A stretch of 64,000 bases of DNA, from NCBI GenBank assembly GCA_047967505.1, contig CM106541.1. One strand, written 5' to 3'. Below, piece by piece: positions 40,718 through 50,288 of the stretch; positions within the stretch are counted from its first letter, which is position 1, and the number at the start of each line of letters is the position of its first letter. The position numbers and the translations under genes are program-made. The notes under the pieces were generated by a model. That model was not told the origin of the DNA and did no database searches. It worked only from the letters and a program-made list of their open reading frames with translations. Origin of the DNA: Dipteris shenzhenensis. Its lineage: Eukaryota; Polypodiophyta; Polypodiopsida; Gleicheniales.

Positions 40718-41430
40718 TCACTGCCATCGCTGAAACTGCAGCTCCTGGGGCTCGCTACTGCTGCAAGGGTGGGTGCGGAGATTGAGCCTCCAAAGTTGGA
40801 GGATTGTCAGGATGGGCGATGGCCCCTGTTGTTGGGGGAGGTAGCTCCTGATGTTTCTCCTTTGAGGCCTCTCAGTCAACCCCATCTCTCTCTCTGCGAT
40901 TGGCCCTCTGCCTGGGGCTCTTGCGCGCCTGCTTGCTTGGTTTCTTTTTCTTTTGAACCTGGCTCTAGTCCCCTCTGAGGGGGTAACCCATGGGGTCTGA
41001 GACTCCTGTTGCTCTTGCCTGAGAGGATGCTGGACTCGGGCCTGCTGACTCTGTCTACTTTGCGGGGGAGAAGGGGGAGGTGCTCGGGGGAGGCCACGGG
41101 GCCAATCTTTGACGAGGTGACCCATCTGTCTGCACCGAAGACACTGGCCTGGTAACCCAAAAATCTCCACCCTCTGGCAAAGTGTACCCCCTTCAAGGGT
41201 CTTAGAAGGATCAACTCTGGGAGGGACTCTGGACTCTCAACCACCAGTTTGATCCTGGGGACTCCGTCATCTTTTAAAACTGAGGCGGCCGACTCTGGCG
41301 GGGACTCGAGCACTGTGCCAAATGCCCGACCAATGGAAGGGAGGATGGCACGATACTCCTTGGGGAGCCCTAGGAAGCGGAGTGTAATCGAAAAACATGA
41401 AACATGGTGTGTCGTATCTATGTCCTCCAC
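40718..41430 (-). pseudogene. LINE-beta ORF1 with zinc knuckle
   Basis: Two overlapping frames: LRFLGLPKEYRAILPSIGRA with VPRIKLVVESPESLPELILL (41430-40876) and the knuckle-containing frame from MEIFGLPGQCLRCRQMGHLV (41170-40718). A frameshift lies near 41180. The knuckle's last cysteine reads W (VKDWP), so it is probably defective. Confidence 0.8.
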
Positions 41431-42399
41431 TGTGAACCTGTGATACTAAGGAAAGAGGTAAAGAAGATGTGGGCTAAGGAGGATGGGGCTCTGCTCCACA
41501 AGTGTCGAGGCAATGTCGGGGGAGCTCAACTGGATGAGAAAAATGCCTCTTCCATAGATGGTGACCTCCTGGATGTGGTCTCCCTCTAATGCCAAGCTCG
41601 CCTAGATCCACTCTCGCACCTGTCTCCGTGTAGGCCCACAATTTTGCCCACAAGCGCCTTGTCCTGAAGGGACTAAACTACCTATTGTACCTGTTGCTTG
41701 TCAATAGCTGGGGAAAGAAGAACCTTAACGGCTGTGGGAGTCGAGGCTACTGTCATAGAGCCCCTCTGGCCAGACAAAGGGTCACCACCAAGATCTTCTT
41801 TCACCGTAACAAGCACGAATGCTCTCGCCGCTGTAGGGAGGTAAATGAAAAAGGAGAGAGGAAGAAGGGCGTCGAGGCGAAGCGAGGCAAAGAGGTGGGG
41901 GAGAGAGGTGGCAAGGGTGGCAGGAAAGGAAGAGGGGAAGAGAGAAAGGAGGTAGAAGAGAGAAGAGGAGGAGGGAGTGAAGGGTTGGAAGGAGGGTGGG
42001 AGAGGCAGGAGAAGGAGGAGAAAGATGGGGGGAGGCGAAATGGCCGGGGGCAGGCTGGCAGGAGAGGTAGGAGAACGGGAGGAGGTACGAGGCGGGAAGG
42101 AGAGAAGGAAGGGGAGGAGGAGGTACGAGGCGGGAAGGAGAGGTCAGAGAAGGAAGGGGCGGAGGAGCAGCAAGGGGGCGGTGGGAGCGGAGAAGGCAAG
42201 GTGGGGTGGGGGGAAGGCAAGGCGGGGCGGAGGAGGCCGGGCGAAGCAAGGGTGGAGAAGGAGGCTAGGCGGAGCGGGGGGCGAGGGTGAGGCAAGGCAG
42301 AAGGGGGGCAACGGGTGGAGCAGCAGGCAACAGGCCCTCAGGTTGCCGCAGGCGAAGGAGGGAGCTCAACGAGCAGCCTGGAGCTCACCATCTCCTTAG

Positions 42400-43012
42400 G
42401 AGTTTTCTTTAGAGAGTCCCCCCTTCCTCTTGGGAAGAGTTTGACAGAGAGCCAATCATGTCTGATGATAGTATACTTAATGAGCATGGGAGATCACTAA
42501 GTGATTTTCACTATATGCAGTGGTCTTCATGGGAGAGAGGTCGTGCTTTCTCTATGGGTTCTTGGAGGATCTTCAAATGCCTTCCATATGATTGCAAATT
42601 CGAGCTAGTTAGTCTTTATAGAGTCCCCCCTTCCTCTTGGGAACAGTTTGACAGAGAGCCAATCATGTCTGATGATAGTATACTTGATGAGCATGGGAGA
42701 TCACTAAGTGATTTTCACTATATGCAATGGTCTTCATGGGAGAGAGGTCGTGCTTCCTCTATGGGTTCTTGGAGGATCTTCAAATGCCTTCCATATGATC
42801 GCAAGTTCCAGCTAGTTAGTCACCTAAGAGGAAATGCAAGGAGAATCCACCAGATTGATGCCACCATACCCTTGGACTCACATGGCTATGACCCTTTACG
42901 AGATCAACGATCCCACTTTAGGTTGTGGGATTATGAGGATCAACTAGGGATGCCTTGGTCTTTGATGTTCATTCTGGGGGCAAATTATCTAGATCTACAG
43001 ATCCTATTCTAA
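42400..43012 (+). mobile_element. LINE-alpha-like post-RT fragment with an in-frame 69-codon duplication
   Basis: Encodes VPPSSWEEFDREPIMSDDSI, LSDFHYMQWSSWERGRAFSM and IFKCLPYDCKFELVS, and then the same block again, followed by HLRGNARRIHQIDATIPLDS. The frame is open for 184 codons (42458-43012). Confidence 0.85.
42414..42827 (+). repeat. 207-bp tandem duplication
   Basis: GAGTCCCCCCTTCCTCTTGG occurs at 42414 and again at 42621. The units are about 95% identical, and the period of 207 is an exact multiple of three, so the frame is kept. Confidence 0.92.
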
Positions 43013-43079
43013 TACATATTGCATTTCAGCCTATCAAGAATGTAGGTCAAATGGAACTGTGCTAAGAAGCATTTGTCTG

Positions 43080-43241
43080 GATTCAAGCTACAATTCAGAC
43101 AAATGCTTTTTCTTAGCACTCAAAGAAGTCATCTTGGGTCATATTGTCTACGCAGAGAGCATGTCTATTGATCTTGCCAAGCTAGACGATGAGGAGGCTA
43201 TCGAGAGGATTCACTATTTCATCTATGCACTGTCCTGGTGA
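43080..43241 (+). pseudogene. Ty3/gypsy RT fragment
   Basis: Encodes DKCFFLALKEVILGHIVYAE followed by SMSIDLAKLDDEEAI, matching the gypsy RT segment 'K C x F ... LGHIV ... G I x V D P x K'. No other part of the element is present. Confidence 0.7.
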
Positions 43242-43537
43242 GTTTCTTTTTTCAAGAAAATTACTTCATTAAGTATGAATGAAAACCACGAGAGCAAGCT
43301 CAAATGCGGGAGTACATCATGCAATGCATGAGGAAAAAACAGCTCAAAGTGAGCTAATAAAGAACCAAGGCAGAGGCTGAAAATGCCATCTTAACCTTGA
43401 AGGAAACTCAGAGAAGAAAGGAGATTTCCTCCAAACTATGAAAAAAGTAACTCTCCCGGCAGTGGCTACTCTAGAGAATCCTTGCATGCTCGCCCAAATG
43501 GCCATCAGGGTGTGTACTCTGTGAGTCCAAATACTGG
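43240..43537 (-). mobile_element. LINE-alpha 3' end, minus strand
   Basis: Matches the alpha 3' UTR (AAAGTAACTCTCC, ATGCCATCTTAACC), with the end of the coding region THRVHTLMAIWASMQG. The 3' tail is a short T-rich TTTTTTC at 43248. The sequence departs at about 43537. Confidence 0.85.
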
Positions 43538-43567
43538 CCATCAAGCTACAAGCTACGGTGAAGTGTC

Positions 43568-44290
43568 TCACATAAGTTAAGCCTCGCCACTCTAGGTTTT
43601 GAGCCTCATGCACAGGCTTCGAACTCCAAATGACTTAAGGCATGAGGGTGCTCAGGGAGTTTAAGCCCAAAATAGCCTAAGCCTTGGAGGCGTGAGGCTA
43701 ACACAAGCGCTATTTGGGAGCCGGTTAGGAACACCTCCTAACGCCAAGCTTGTCCCAAGCGCTCTTATATGGTTAACACAAATGATATTTCTGCTAGTAG
43801 GGAGAGATGGAAAGAATAGCAATATGCCTTGGTACCCCGCAGGCCCAAGAGCCTTTTATTGTAAAGAGAGGGAGAGTGCTAAAAGGAAAAGGGTTGGCCC
43901 TCCCTTCAAAAGGTGACATGTATAAAAGGCCAAAAAGTTGACATTGGTCTTCTTTGTTCTTTGCACAAGTTTGAATACAAGCTCCCTCTTCTCTTCCAAG
44001 AGAGTGTTTTGGGTGTTCTCTTGTTTCCATTGTAGTGCCCTTGTGTGTGCCACTTCATCCCCCTTCACTCTCCTATTCCCTTCTCCTTCTCCCTCCCTTC
44101 TCCCCTCTCTTCTCCCCTCTCCCCCTTCCCTCTTTCTCGCGTGGAAACACATTGCAACAATCCCGAGGCCGCGACACTTGCGGACAGCTTATGCCTTGCA
44201 TTGCTCTCACAAGGAGTAGCTTGGAGTGGAGGCTCCATCGGCATTTCTTCAACATCCCACGACACATGATTCATCGTTGAGACCCACACA
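43568..44290 (+). repeat. 5' LTR of a Ty3/gypsy (Tat/Athila-type) element, start uncertain
   Basis: The right end is fixed by the primer site at 44295. TATAAAAG at 43921-43928 is a good core promoter, with a leader beginning about 30 bp downstream. The left end is not certain; TGTCTCACATAAG at 43568 is a candidate. Only about 200 bp of interior follow before LINE-alpha at 44497. Confidence 0.65.
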
Positions 44291-44294
44291 TTTT

Positions 44295-44312
44295 TGGCGC
44301 CGCTGTCGGGGA
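44295..44312 (+). promoter_or_regulatory. Primer binding site, tRNA-Asp type
   Basis: TGGCGCCGCTGTCGGGGA follows the LTR. It is close to the primer site typical of plant Tat/Athila elements, complementary to the 3' end of tRNA-Asp. Confidence 0.8.
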
Positions 44313-44834
44313 ATGAAAGTATGCTTTTGCATTGCACTTATCTTCCTTCGTTTTATCTACCCATTGCACAAGGCTTCAAGCTTAACTTGGAGCTTTGTTA
44401 GTGGAGTTGTAGGAGAAGAAAGAGTGAAGAAGTGAGTTTTGGACGGAAAAGTTAGGAAAGCTGTCATTTTTTGTTGGAAAGTCATTTTGGATCATTTGAA
44501 GCCTGCCAAGCGCCTACACTAGAGGCAGGTCTCCTCTCCCATCTAGACCACTGCATATAATGTGTCACTCTGAGTGGCCTGTCATGATGATCCAAAATCG
44601 AGTCATTCCACGTGATTGGCTGCCTTTGAATCTCTGCATGAGAAGTGGGTGGAACTCTGCGAAGTGTGTTTCTGAAGCAGCCCCAAGCTTTCCGAATAGC
44701 AGCCATGAGAGGGGAAGGGGGGGATTTGAGATGGGCTGAAGTAAAGATCCATTTGCTGCTGTCCAACCAATCTCCCCCATGAGAAGGGGTGCAATACTGA
44801 ATGCTGCTCGAGAAAAATCCTTCCAGGGCTTTTG

Positions 44835-46295
44835 TCAGGCATCAATCCACGTACTACAAGCTTGCAGAGCAAGGGCCATACACTGCAAGCTAGGGTCAAT
44901 AATATTGAGACCCCCTTCTCCTGTGGGGAGAATGAGGGTCTCCCAAGCCACCCTGGCTACAACATCTGAGGTGCCATCTAAACCGCTCCATAGGAAGTTC
45001 TTGATAGGTCTCATGAGCTGAGCGATACAATCTCTAGATCTACACCAACATGAGCAAACAAACCAAGTAGTGGCCAACAATACCTCGTTCACAACCACAA
45101 CTCTGGATGCAAGGTCAAGTCTGGCTGAACTCCAAAAGATGAGTTTCCTCCTGATACTCTCCAACACAGGAGCAAACTATTGTACCTGGCATCCCAGATA
45201 TCTGACGGAGACTGCCCTCTGAATCCAAGTGAACCCTATGTCAACCGTGTGGTACTATGCCATTACATTGTGTGGTATACTGACTTACCATTTGGTAACC
45301 ATACTAATTTGGTAATCTCAAACCTGTCTCCCCGAACTCCACCAATAAGAACCTGGCTGTGCTGATCTGTAGAGGATTGACACCCCTCTGATCCATGCAT
45401 CTGAGAAATCAAAACGAGTGAGTGTGCCCTCCACAAAGCCCCAATCTACCCTGTCATAAGCTTTCTCAAAGTTCAAGAGTAGAATGGCCATTATGCATGG
45501 CCCAATCCGAAGCCTCCCAAAATGAGAAGATGTTATCAAAGATGCTCGTGCCATGCACAAAACCCGTCTGCGTATCATGGATAAGATCTGGTAGAAAGGG
45601 CTGCAGACGAAGGCTGATAGCTTTAGCTAGGATTTTGTACAAGGTACCCAGCAAGGTAATCGGTCTCCACTGAGACTCTAAATTCTTGCAACCCCCTTTC
45701 GGAATCAAATGAATGAGGCCCTCCGTAAGTGAGTCTGGCATCTCACCTGAGTCCCATACACCCTGCAGGGCTAAGGTAATGTGATCTCCAATCTAATCCC
45801 AAAAAGTAATAAAAAATAAGGAGGTAAGTCCATCTGAATCAGGACACTTGCCCTTGTGAAGGGCAGAGAGAGCAGTCCTGAATTCTACATTGGTGAAGGG
45901 TGCATCAAGTGAATATCCCCTGTTAGCAACCCAAGTAAGTGTCGCCAAATAACCACTCTAGCATCATCTGTGGCCAGAGTGTCTAGATCTGCTGTAAGAA
46001 GGGAGGCATAGAAATTGGTGGCAACTTGCAAGATGGCATCTGGATGTGTCTGAAGAACTCCGCCTGAGTCAACAAGCTGTGAGACGCTCTCCCTACTATG
46101 TATGGGGCCAAGAGTAGAGAAGAACTTCTTGTTGACTCTACCTCCCTTTTGTGTCCAAAATGACTCTCTGGCATCAAAGGCATACTTTGCTCTCTGATCT
46201 AAAAGTGACTGTTGTTGAGCCTTTGCTGTAGCAACGCGCTCTTGAATCCAAGCATATGTGGGCCTATTCTGCTCCTCCCTCTGGAGGGTAGCCAA
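44835..46295 (-). pseudogene. LINE-alpha linker and RT, catalytic centre deleted
   Basis: Linker REEQNRPTYAWIQERVATAK and GPIHSRESVSQLVDSGGVLQ, then EGLIHLIPKGGCKNL, RPITLLGTLYKILAKAISLR and LLNFEKAYDRVDWGFVEG. After YRSAQPGSYWW the RT jumps to LESIRRKLIFWSSARLDLAS. The segment with the catalytic A-D-D motif is absent. Confidence 0.87.
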
Positions 46296-46298
46296 CTG

Positions 46299-47222
46299 CT
46301 AGCGGATACCTATCTCACACCTGTGGATCTCAACTCTTTTGATACGAGCAACTGAAAGATAAAAGTCACTGATATCAGAGAGGGCTGCGGCTAAGTCTGA
46401 CAGAGAAAGCTGCCCATCCTGTAAATGAGATACCCAAGTCCTCAACACTGTCTCTGTAAAGCCCTCCTCTGCATAGAAAGAATCTGGAATCCTGACACTG
46501 GCAAAGCGGCGCCTCACATGGGGATCTGAGACCATCAAAATCACTAGAAAATGATTCGGAGTGGACACGGCAGCTGCAATGTAAACAATACCACCTCTGT
46601 CAAGAGCCCAATCATCCACATAAAATCTATCAATCCGTGCATATATAGGGATTTGCAATCTCCTGTTCGACCAAGAAAACATGAGAGAATGTGGCTGAGT
46701 GTGAAAAGCATCATCATGCCAAGCATCTCTACCGCTGTACTGAAAAAGAAAGGCATCCCACACTGCTCTCTCTAGGGAGTGAAGGCCACCGTCCCTATCA
46801 CCCCTTTTGTCTGAGGGCATTTCAACCATGTTGAAATCGCCCCCTATAATCCAAGCATCTGCAATAAGTAACCAAGAGAGCAGCTTCTTTTAAAAAAAAA
46901 CACGATCCTCTCTAGAATTGGGTGCATAAAGGTTTAAGAGACCAATCAAAAGTATAATCCATTGATCTCTGGAAGGGACTATGATCCTGTGTCCAATCAC
47001 CAAGGGGAGTATAGAAGAAGAAATAGAAATGCAAGTACCTCCCCTGGTGCCCAAGGCGGGTGACCAAAAAGTGTGGCCTGAAAGAAGCTTACCCGGAATA
47101 GGGTCAGGAGCAGTCTCATCTACACATGGAACCATAACAGGGATGTCTCCTGCCTGAAGAGACGCGTCCGCGGCCCCGTCAGTGGTAGCGTGAGGTACTA
47201 GCTCACCAACTCTGACAGGCAC
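46299..47222 (-). pseudogene. LINE-alpha endonuclease
   Basis: Open parts 47222-46890 (GKLLSGHTFWSPALGTRGGT, IIVPSRDQWIILLIG) and 46829-46299 (MVEMPSDKRGDRDGGLHSLE, RIDRFYVDDWALDRGG). The SDHFP motif reads TPNHFLVIL. A frameshift lies near 46890. The WNIQG start is not seen. Confidence 0.85.
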
Positions 47223-47364
47223 CCAACGAGGGAGACCGAAGCAGGACGTGCTGACTGTCCTATCCGTGCTATAGAAGTACCAGGATGAGAGGCTGATGGT
47301 CCTGGCTATGAAGTCGAAGGTCTAGCAGCGCGTGAGGCGGTAGGAACTGGTTGTGCAGTAGAAA

Positions 47365-48060
47365 CTAGTCGTGAAGAAGGTCCAGGTCGGGTGAAGCTAT
47401 GAGACACACCCGTGGATCTTTTTGGTCTTTTCTTTTTCCTTCGGCAATCTCTACCAAAGTTCCCAAGGGTCCTGCAAATCCTACACTGATCCTATCTCCC
47501 TGCAATCTCGACTCTCTGACACGCAATACCCCATCGGACCTGACTGCCTCTGCTGTTGAAGAAGGCATCTCAGGAAGAGGGCAGATCTTTGTAACCACCC
47601 CAAAAGCGGCTCCAATGGAATGTAGAAGTCGATGGTACAGCTGAGGAAGGCCGGGGAATCTGATGAAGAGTGATGTCGTCCGGCTGTCCTCCTCGACAAA
47701 ATCAAGCCCCAATGAAAAAGGGGTCAAAAAAATCCTCCTGGAGCTCAGTGCTAATGGGCTAGCCTGAAGCACTATACCCGCTATCTCCGAGGAGTCAAAG
47801 AAAATCTGGAAGAAACCTCGCCCAAGCATATGAACATCTGTGAGGTGCCCTGCGAGGTCTCCAAGTAAAGCGGCGAGCATCCAGCTGTAACCTGGAAGGG
47901 TGGGACCCATGGATGCAAGCAAAGAGTGATGTCGAGCTCTGCTGCTCTGTATCTTTTTTGAGCTACTACAACTCGTCTTTTGAAAAGGTGATGGTTTTTG
48001 CGGCCAGTGGAAGCGGACGAGGATTGGCTGAAGGCAGAGCCATCGTCAATCGGGGTGGAA
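47365..48060 (-). pseudogene. LINE-alpha ORF1 (N-terminal RNA-binding-like domain)
   Basis: Includes AAKTITFSKDELQ near 47975 and the open frame MLASMGPTLPGYSWMLAALL (47922-47365) with LLGDLAGHLTDVHMLGRGFF, FDSSEIAGIVLQASPLALSS, FIRFPGLPQLYHRLLHSIGA. The layout resembles the DUF4283-type domain that plant LINE ORF1 proteins carry. The C-terminal part is unclear. One stop or shift separates the leader from the 185-codon frame. Confidence 0.75.
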
Positions 48061-48493
48061 AGGCCAACTTGAACACTAATGAGCTCCGTCCAACTGAAAA
48101 AACGCTTAGGGATGGAAGGGGGGAGAGGGGATGAAGGAGGAGGGGAGGGGAGAGGTAGAGGCAGAGGCAAAGGGGAGGAGAGAGGAGGGGGAAGGGGGGG
48201 GAAAGGTGGGGGTAGAGGGGAGAGGGCTGAGGAAGCGGGGGGAAAGGACGGGGGTAGAGGGCAGGGGAGAGGGCTGAGAGGGCGGAGGAAGAGGGTAGGG
48301 GTAGAGGGCGGGAGAGAGGGCTGAGAGAGGCAGGGGAGAGGGCTGAGAGAGCGGGGGGAAAGAGCGGGGGTAAAGGGAGGGGGAAGGGGCTGAGGGAGAG
48401 GGAGAGGGGAAAGGGGCTGAGGGAGGGAGGGAAGGAGAGGCTGAGGGAGGAGGGAGAGGTGAGGCAGGGAGGGGAGGAGAGGGGGGCAGCTAG

Positions 48494-48691
48494 TGTTGGA
48501 ACTGTGAGGAGACACGAAGTGGATAACGAACACGAGAGTGTAGTCCACACACAAAGCTCCACTGAATAGTTCAACAATAGAAGTACAAGACTTGGGATAT
48601 ATATGAAACCCAAGTATAAAGTGAAAAGCCTAGAACAGAATAACTTAGACCAAGTCTAGCCTACAATACCATACCATTGTATGTTCTATCA
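48494..48691 (-). repeat. 3' LTR of the copia element (198 bp)
   Basis: On the minus strand it starts TGATAGAACATACAATGG and ends CAGTTCCAACA (TG...CA). The start is preceded by the purine tract GAGGGGGGATT. TATATAT lies inside at about 48596. Confidence 0.88.
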
Positions 48692-48844
48692 AATCCCCCC
48701 TCAATGGTATGGCTGAAGTACTTTGGAAACTCCTCAGAAGTACCTAGGGTACCTAAAGTACCATGGTTGCACAAATTCATCCAACAGGATATAGCAACCT
48801 ATGGGAGTATTACAAGAAAAACAATGTCATTTTACAACCCCCCT

Positions 48845-49140
48845 TCACATTGTTGTAATGTCTCTGATTCCCAAGCCTGTTCGATGACGTACAAACACTT
48901 CTGCTGACAGGCTCTTAGTGAAGATATCTCCTACATTGTCCTCAGATGGACAATAGATGAGGCTAATGATGCCATTTGCTATACAATCCCGTATAAAGTG
49001 ATAGTGATTTTCCACATGTTTCATGCGAGCATGAAAAACAGGATTGTTACCAATCTTTATGCAACTCTGACTGTCACACAAGATAGAGGTGGCCTGATCA
49101 TCTTGTGAATGATGCAAGTCATAAAGTAGCTTCCTTAGCT
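48845..49140 (-). pseudogene. Copia RNase H end
   Basis: Encodes ATSILCDSQSCIKIGNNPVF, HARMKHVENHYHFIRDCIAN and YCPSEDNVGDIFTKSLSAEV, matching the RNase H of plant Ty1/copia elements (DSQSC..., KHVE..., ADIFTK). It is open for 90 codons to a stop at 48845. The catalytic N-terminal part is deleted. Confidence 0.92.
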
Positions 49141-49201
49141 TAGACTAGAATAACTTAGACCAAGTCTAGCCTACAATACCATACCATTGTATGTTCTATC
49201 A
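49141..49201 (-). repeat. Truncated 5' LTR of the copia element (61 bp)
   Basis: Matches 48631-48691 with two or three differences, and ends exactly at the target duplication. The rest of the LTR and nearly all of the coding region are deleted. Confidence 0.88.
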
Positions 49202-49289
49202 GCTAGGGAGTCGGGGGAGAAGCAGCAACATTCTCTGTGTGTGTGTCCTGGTGAGTTCAAGAAGAAGAGGAACAAAAATGCTTAATACT

Positions 49290-49395
49290 ATTATGGATGT
49301 CTCCTTGTTTTTTGGGGATTCCTCCACAGGGTTGAGGTGGTACTTTCAGCCTCAACCTTGGTTTTTTTCTAGCTCTCTTATTGGAGCTTTGGTTC
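49290..49395 (+). mobile_element. LINE-alpha 3' coding end, plus strand
   Basis: Encodes TGLRWYFQPQPWFFSSSLIG, the C-terminus seen at the end of other alpha copies. No tail is visible. Confidence 0.75.
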
Positions 49396-49597
49396 GATGA
49401 CATGTAGTTTAGTCAGCCAAAGGATGACAAAACCGCATTAGGAAAGGTAGATGGTACAAAATCCATCTCTCAAGTTCAGCCAGGGGAGAGAAAGAGTTTC
49501 TCTGAGCTAAGAACGGTGTCGGAATGCCTAAAATTCCTTTCTACACATAAGAAGAAGAGATAGCACTGGTCCCTCAATCAATGTGGGGAGACACAAC
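49396..49597. other. No identifiable gene
   Basis: Unclassified sequence between a LINE 3' fragment and a C-rich leader. Confidence 0.4.
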
Positions 49598-50288
49598 GCT
49601 GCTTCTCCCCGTGACGCTGCTGCCCCTCCCTCACCCTCCTCCTCGCTAGCCCCCCCCCTCCCTTCCCCCCCTTGCTGCCCTCTCCATCGCTGCCCTCTCC
49701 CTCCCCCCCTCGCTGCCCTCTCCCCTCCCTCGCAGCCCTCCTTTTCTGCCCCTCCCTTCCCCCCCTCGCTGCCCTCTCCCTCTCCCCTCGCTGCCCTCTC
49801 CCTTCCCCCTCTTGCTGCCCTCTCCCCTCCCTCGCAGCCCTCCTTCGATGCCCCTCCCTTCCCCCCCTCGCTGCCCTCTCCCTCTCCCCTCGCTGCCCTC
49901 TCTTGCTGCCCCTCACCCACCCGCCCTCTATCCCTCCTCCCCCTTGCTCTTGCTGCCCCCCCTCGCTCCTCCCTCTCTCTCCCCTACCCCTCCTTCACTC
50001 CCGCCTGCCCCTGCCCTTCCCGCAACCCTCCTCCCCTCTCGTCTGCTGCCCTTGCTTTCCCCCGCCCCTCTCCTTGCCCCCCCGCCCCCTCCCTCCCTCT
50101 CCCCCGCCCCCTCCTTCGCCCCCGATCGCTCCCCCCTCCCCCCCTGCCCCCTCCTTCACCCCTTCCTACTTCATGCCCCTCCCTCCCTCTCCTCCGCCCC
50201 CTTCCTAACCCTCTATTGCCTACCTGCAACTCGCCTCCCTCTTCTATTTTCCCCTCTCCACTTTTCCTCCCCTTCTTGCACCCTTGTT
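49598..50288 (+). mobile_element. Orphan C-rich leader of LINE-alpha, plus strand
   Basis: Starts CGCTGCTTCTCCCC, like the 5' end of the element at 49226, and continues as about 690 bp of C-rich sequence with repeated CCCTCGCTGCCCTCTCC. At 50289 it is fused to a minus-strand LINE-alpha. The proline-rich frames of 160-251 codons are composition artefacts. Confidence 0.75.

Larger units (their letters stand above)
39361..42330 (-). mobile_element. LINE-beta, 5' part, minus strand
   Basis: A G-rich tract on the plus strand (about 41820-42330; C-rich leader of the element) precedes ORF1 with the zinc knuckle CLRCRQMGHLVKDW (about 41100-41150) and then the endonuclease ending at RPFLCWGLGT near 39361. 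RT is absent. It is collinear with the plus-strand beta at 10785-20200. Confidence 0.87.
48494..49201 (-). mobile_element. Internally deleted Ty1/copia element with perfect 5-bp target duplication
   Basis: Flanked on both sides by GCTAG (48489-48493 and 49202-49206). It holds a 61-bp remnant of the 5' LTR (49141-49201), the end of the pol gene with RNase H, a polypurine tract (48692-48702) and a complete 198-bp 3' LTR. Total 708 bp. It sits in the C-rich leader of LINE-alpha, whose sequence resumes on both sides. Confidence 0.9.
44497..49226 (-). mobile_element. LINE-alpha with 5' leader, ORF1, endonuclease and RT, 3' truncated; carries a copia insertion
   Basis: The 5' end is at about 49226 (GCTGCTTCTCCCC on the minus strand). 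A C-rich leader (split by the copia element at 48494-49201) is followed by ORF1 (about 48100-47365), endonuclease (47222-46299), linker and RT to about 44830, and the post-RT block to 44497. RT lacks the catalytic motif region: at 45240-45310 it is replaced by short unrelated sequence. It is truncated at 44497 against gypsy interior. Confidence 0.9.
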
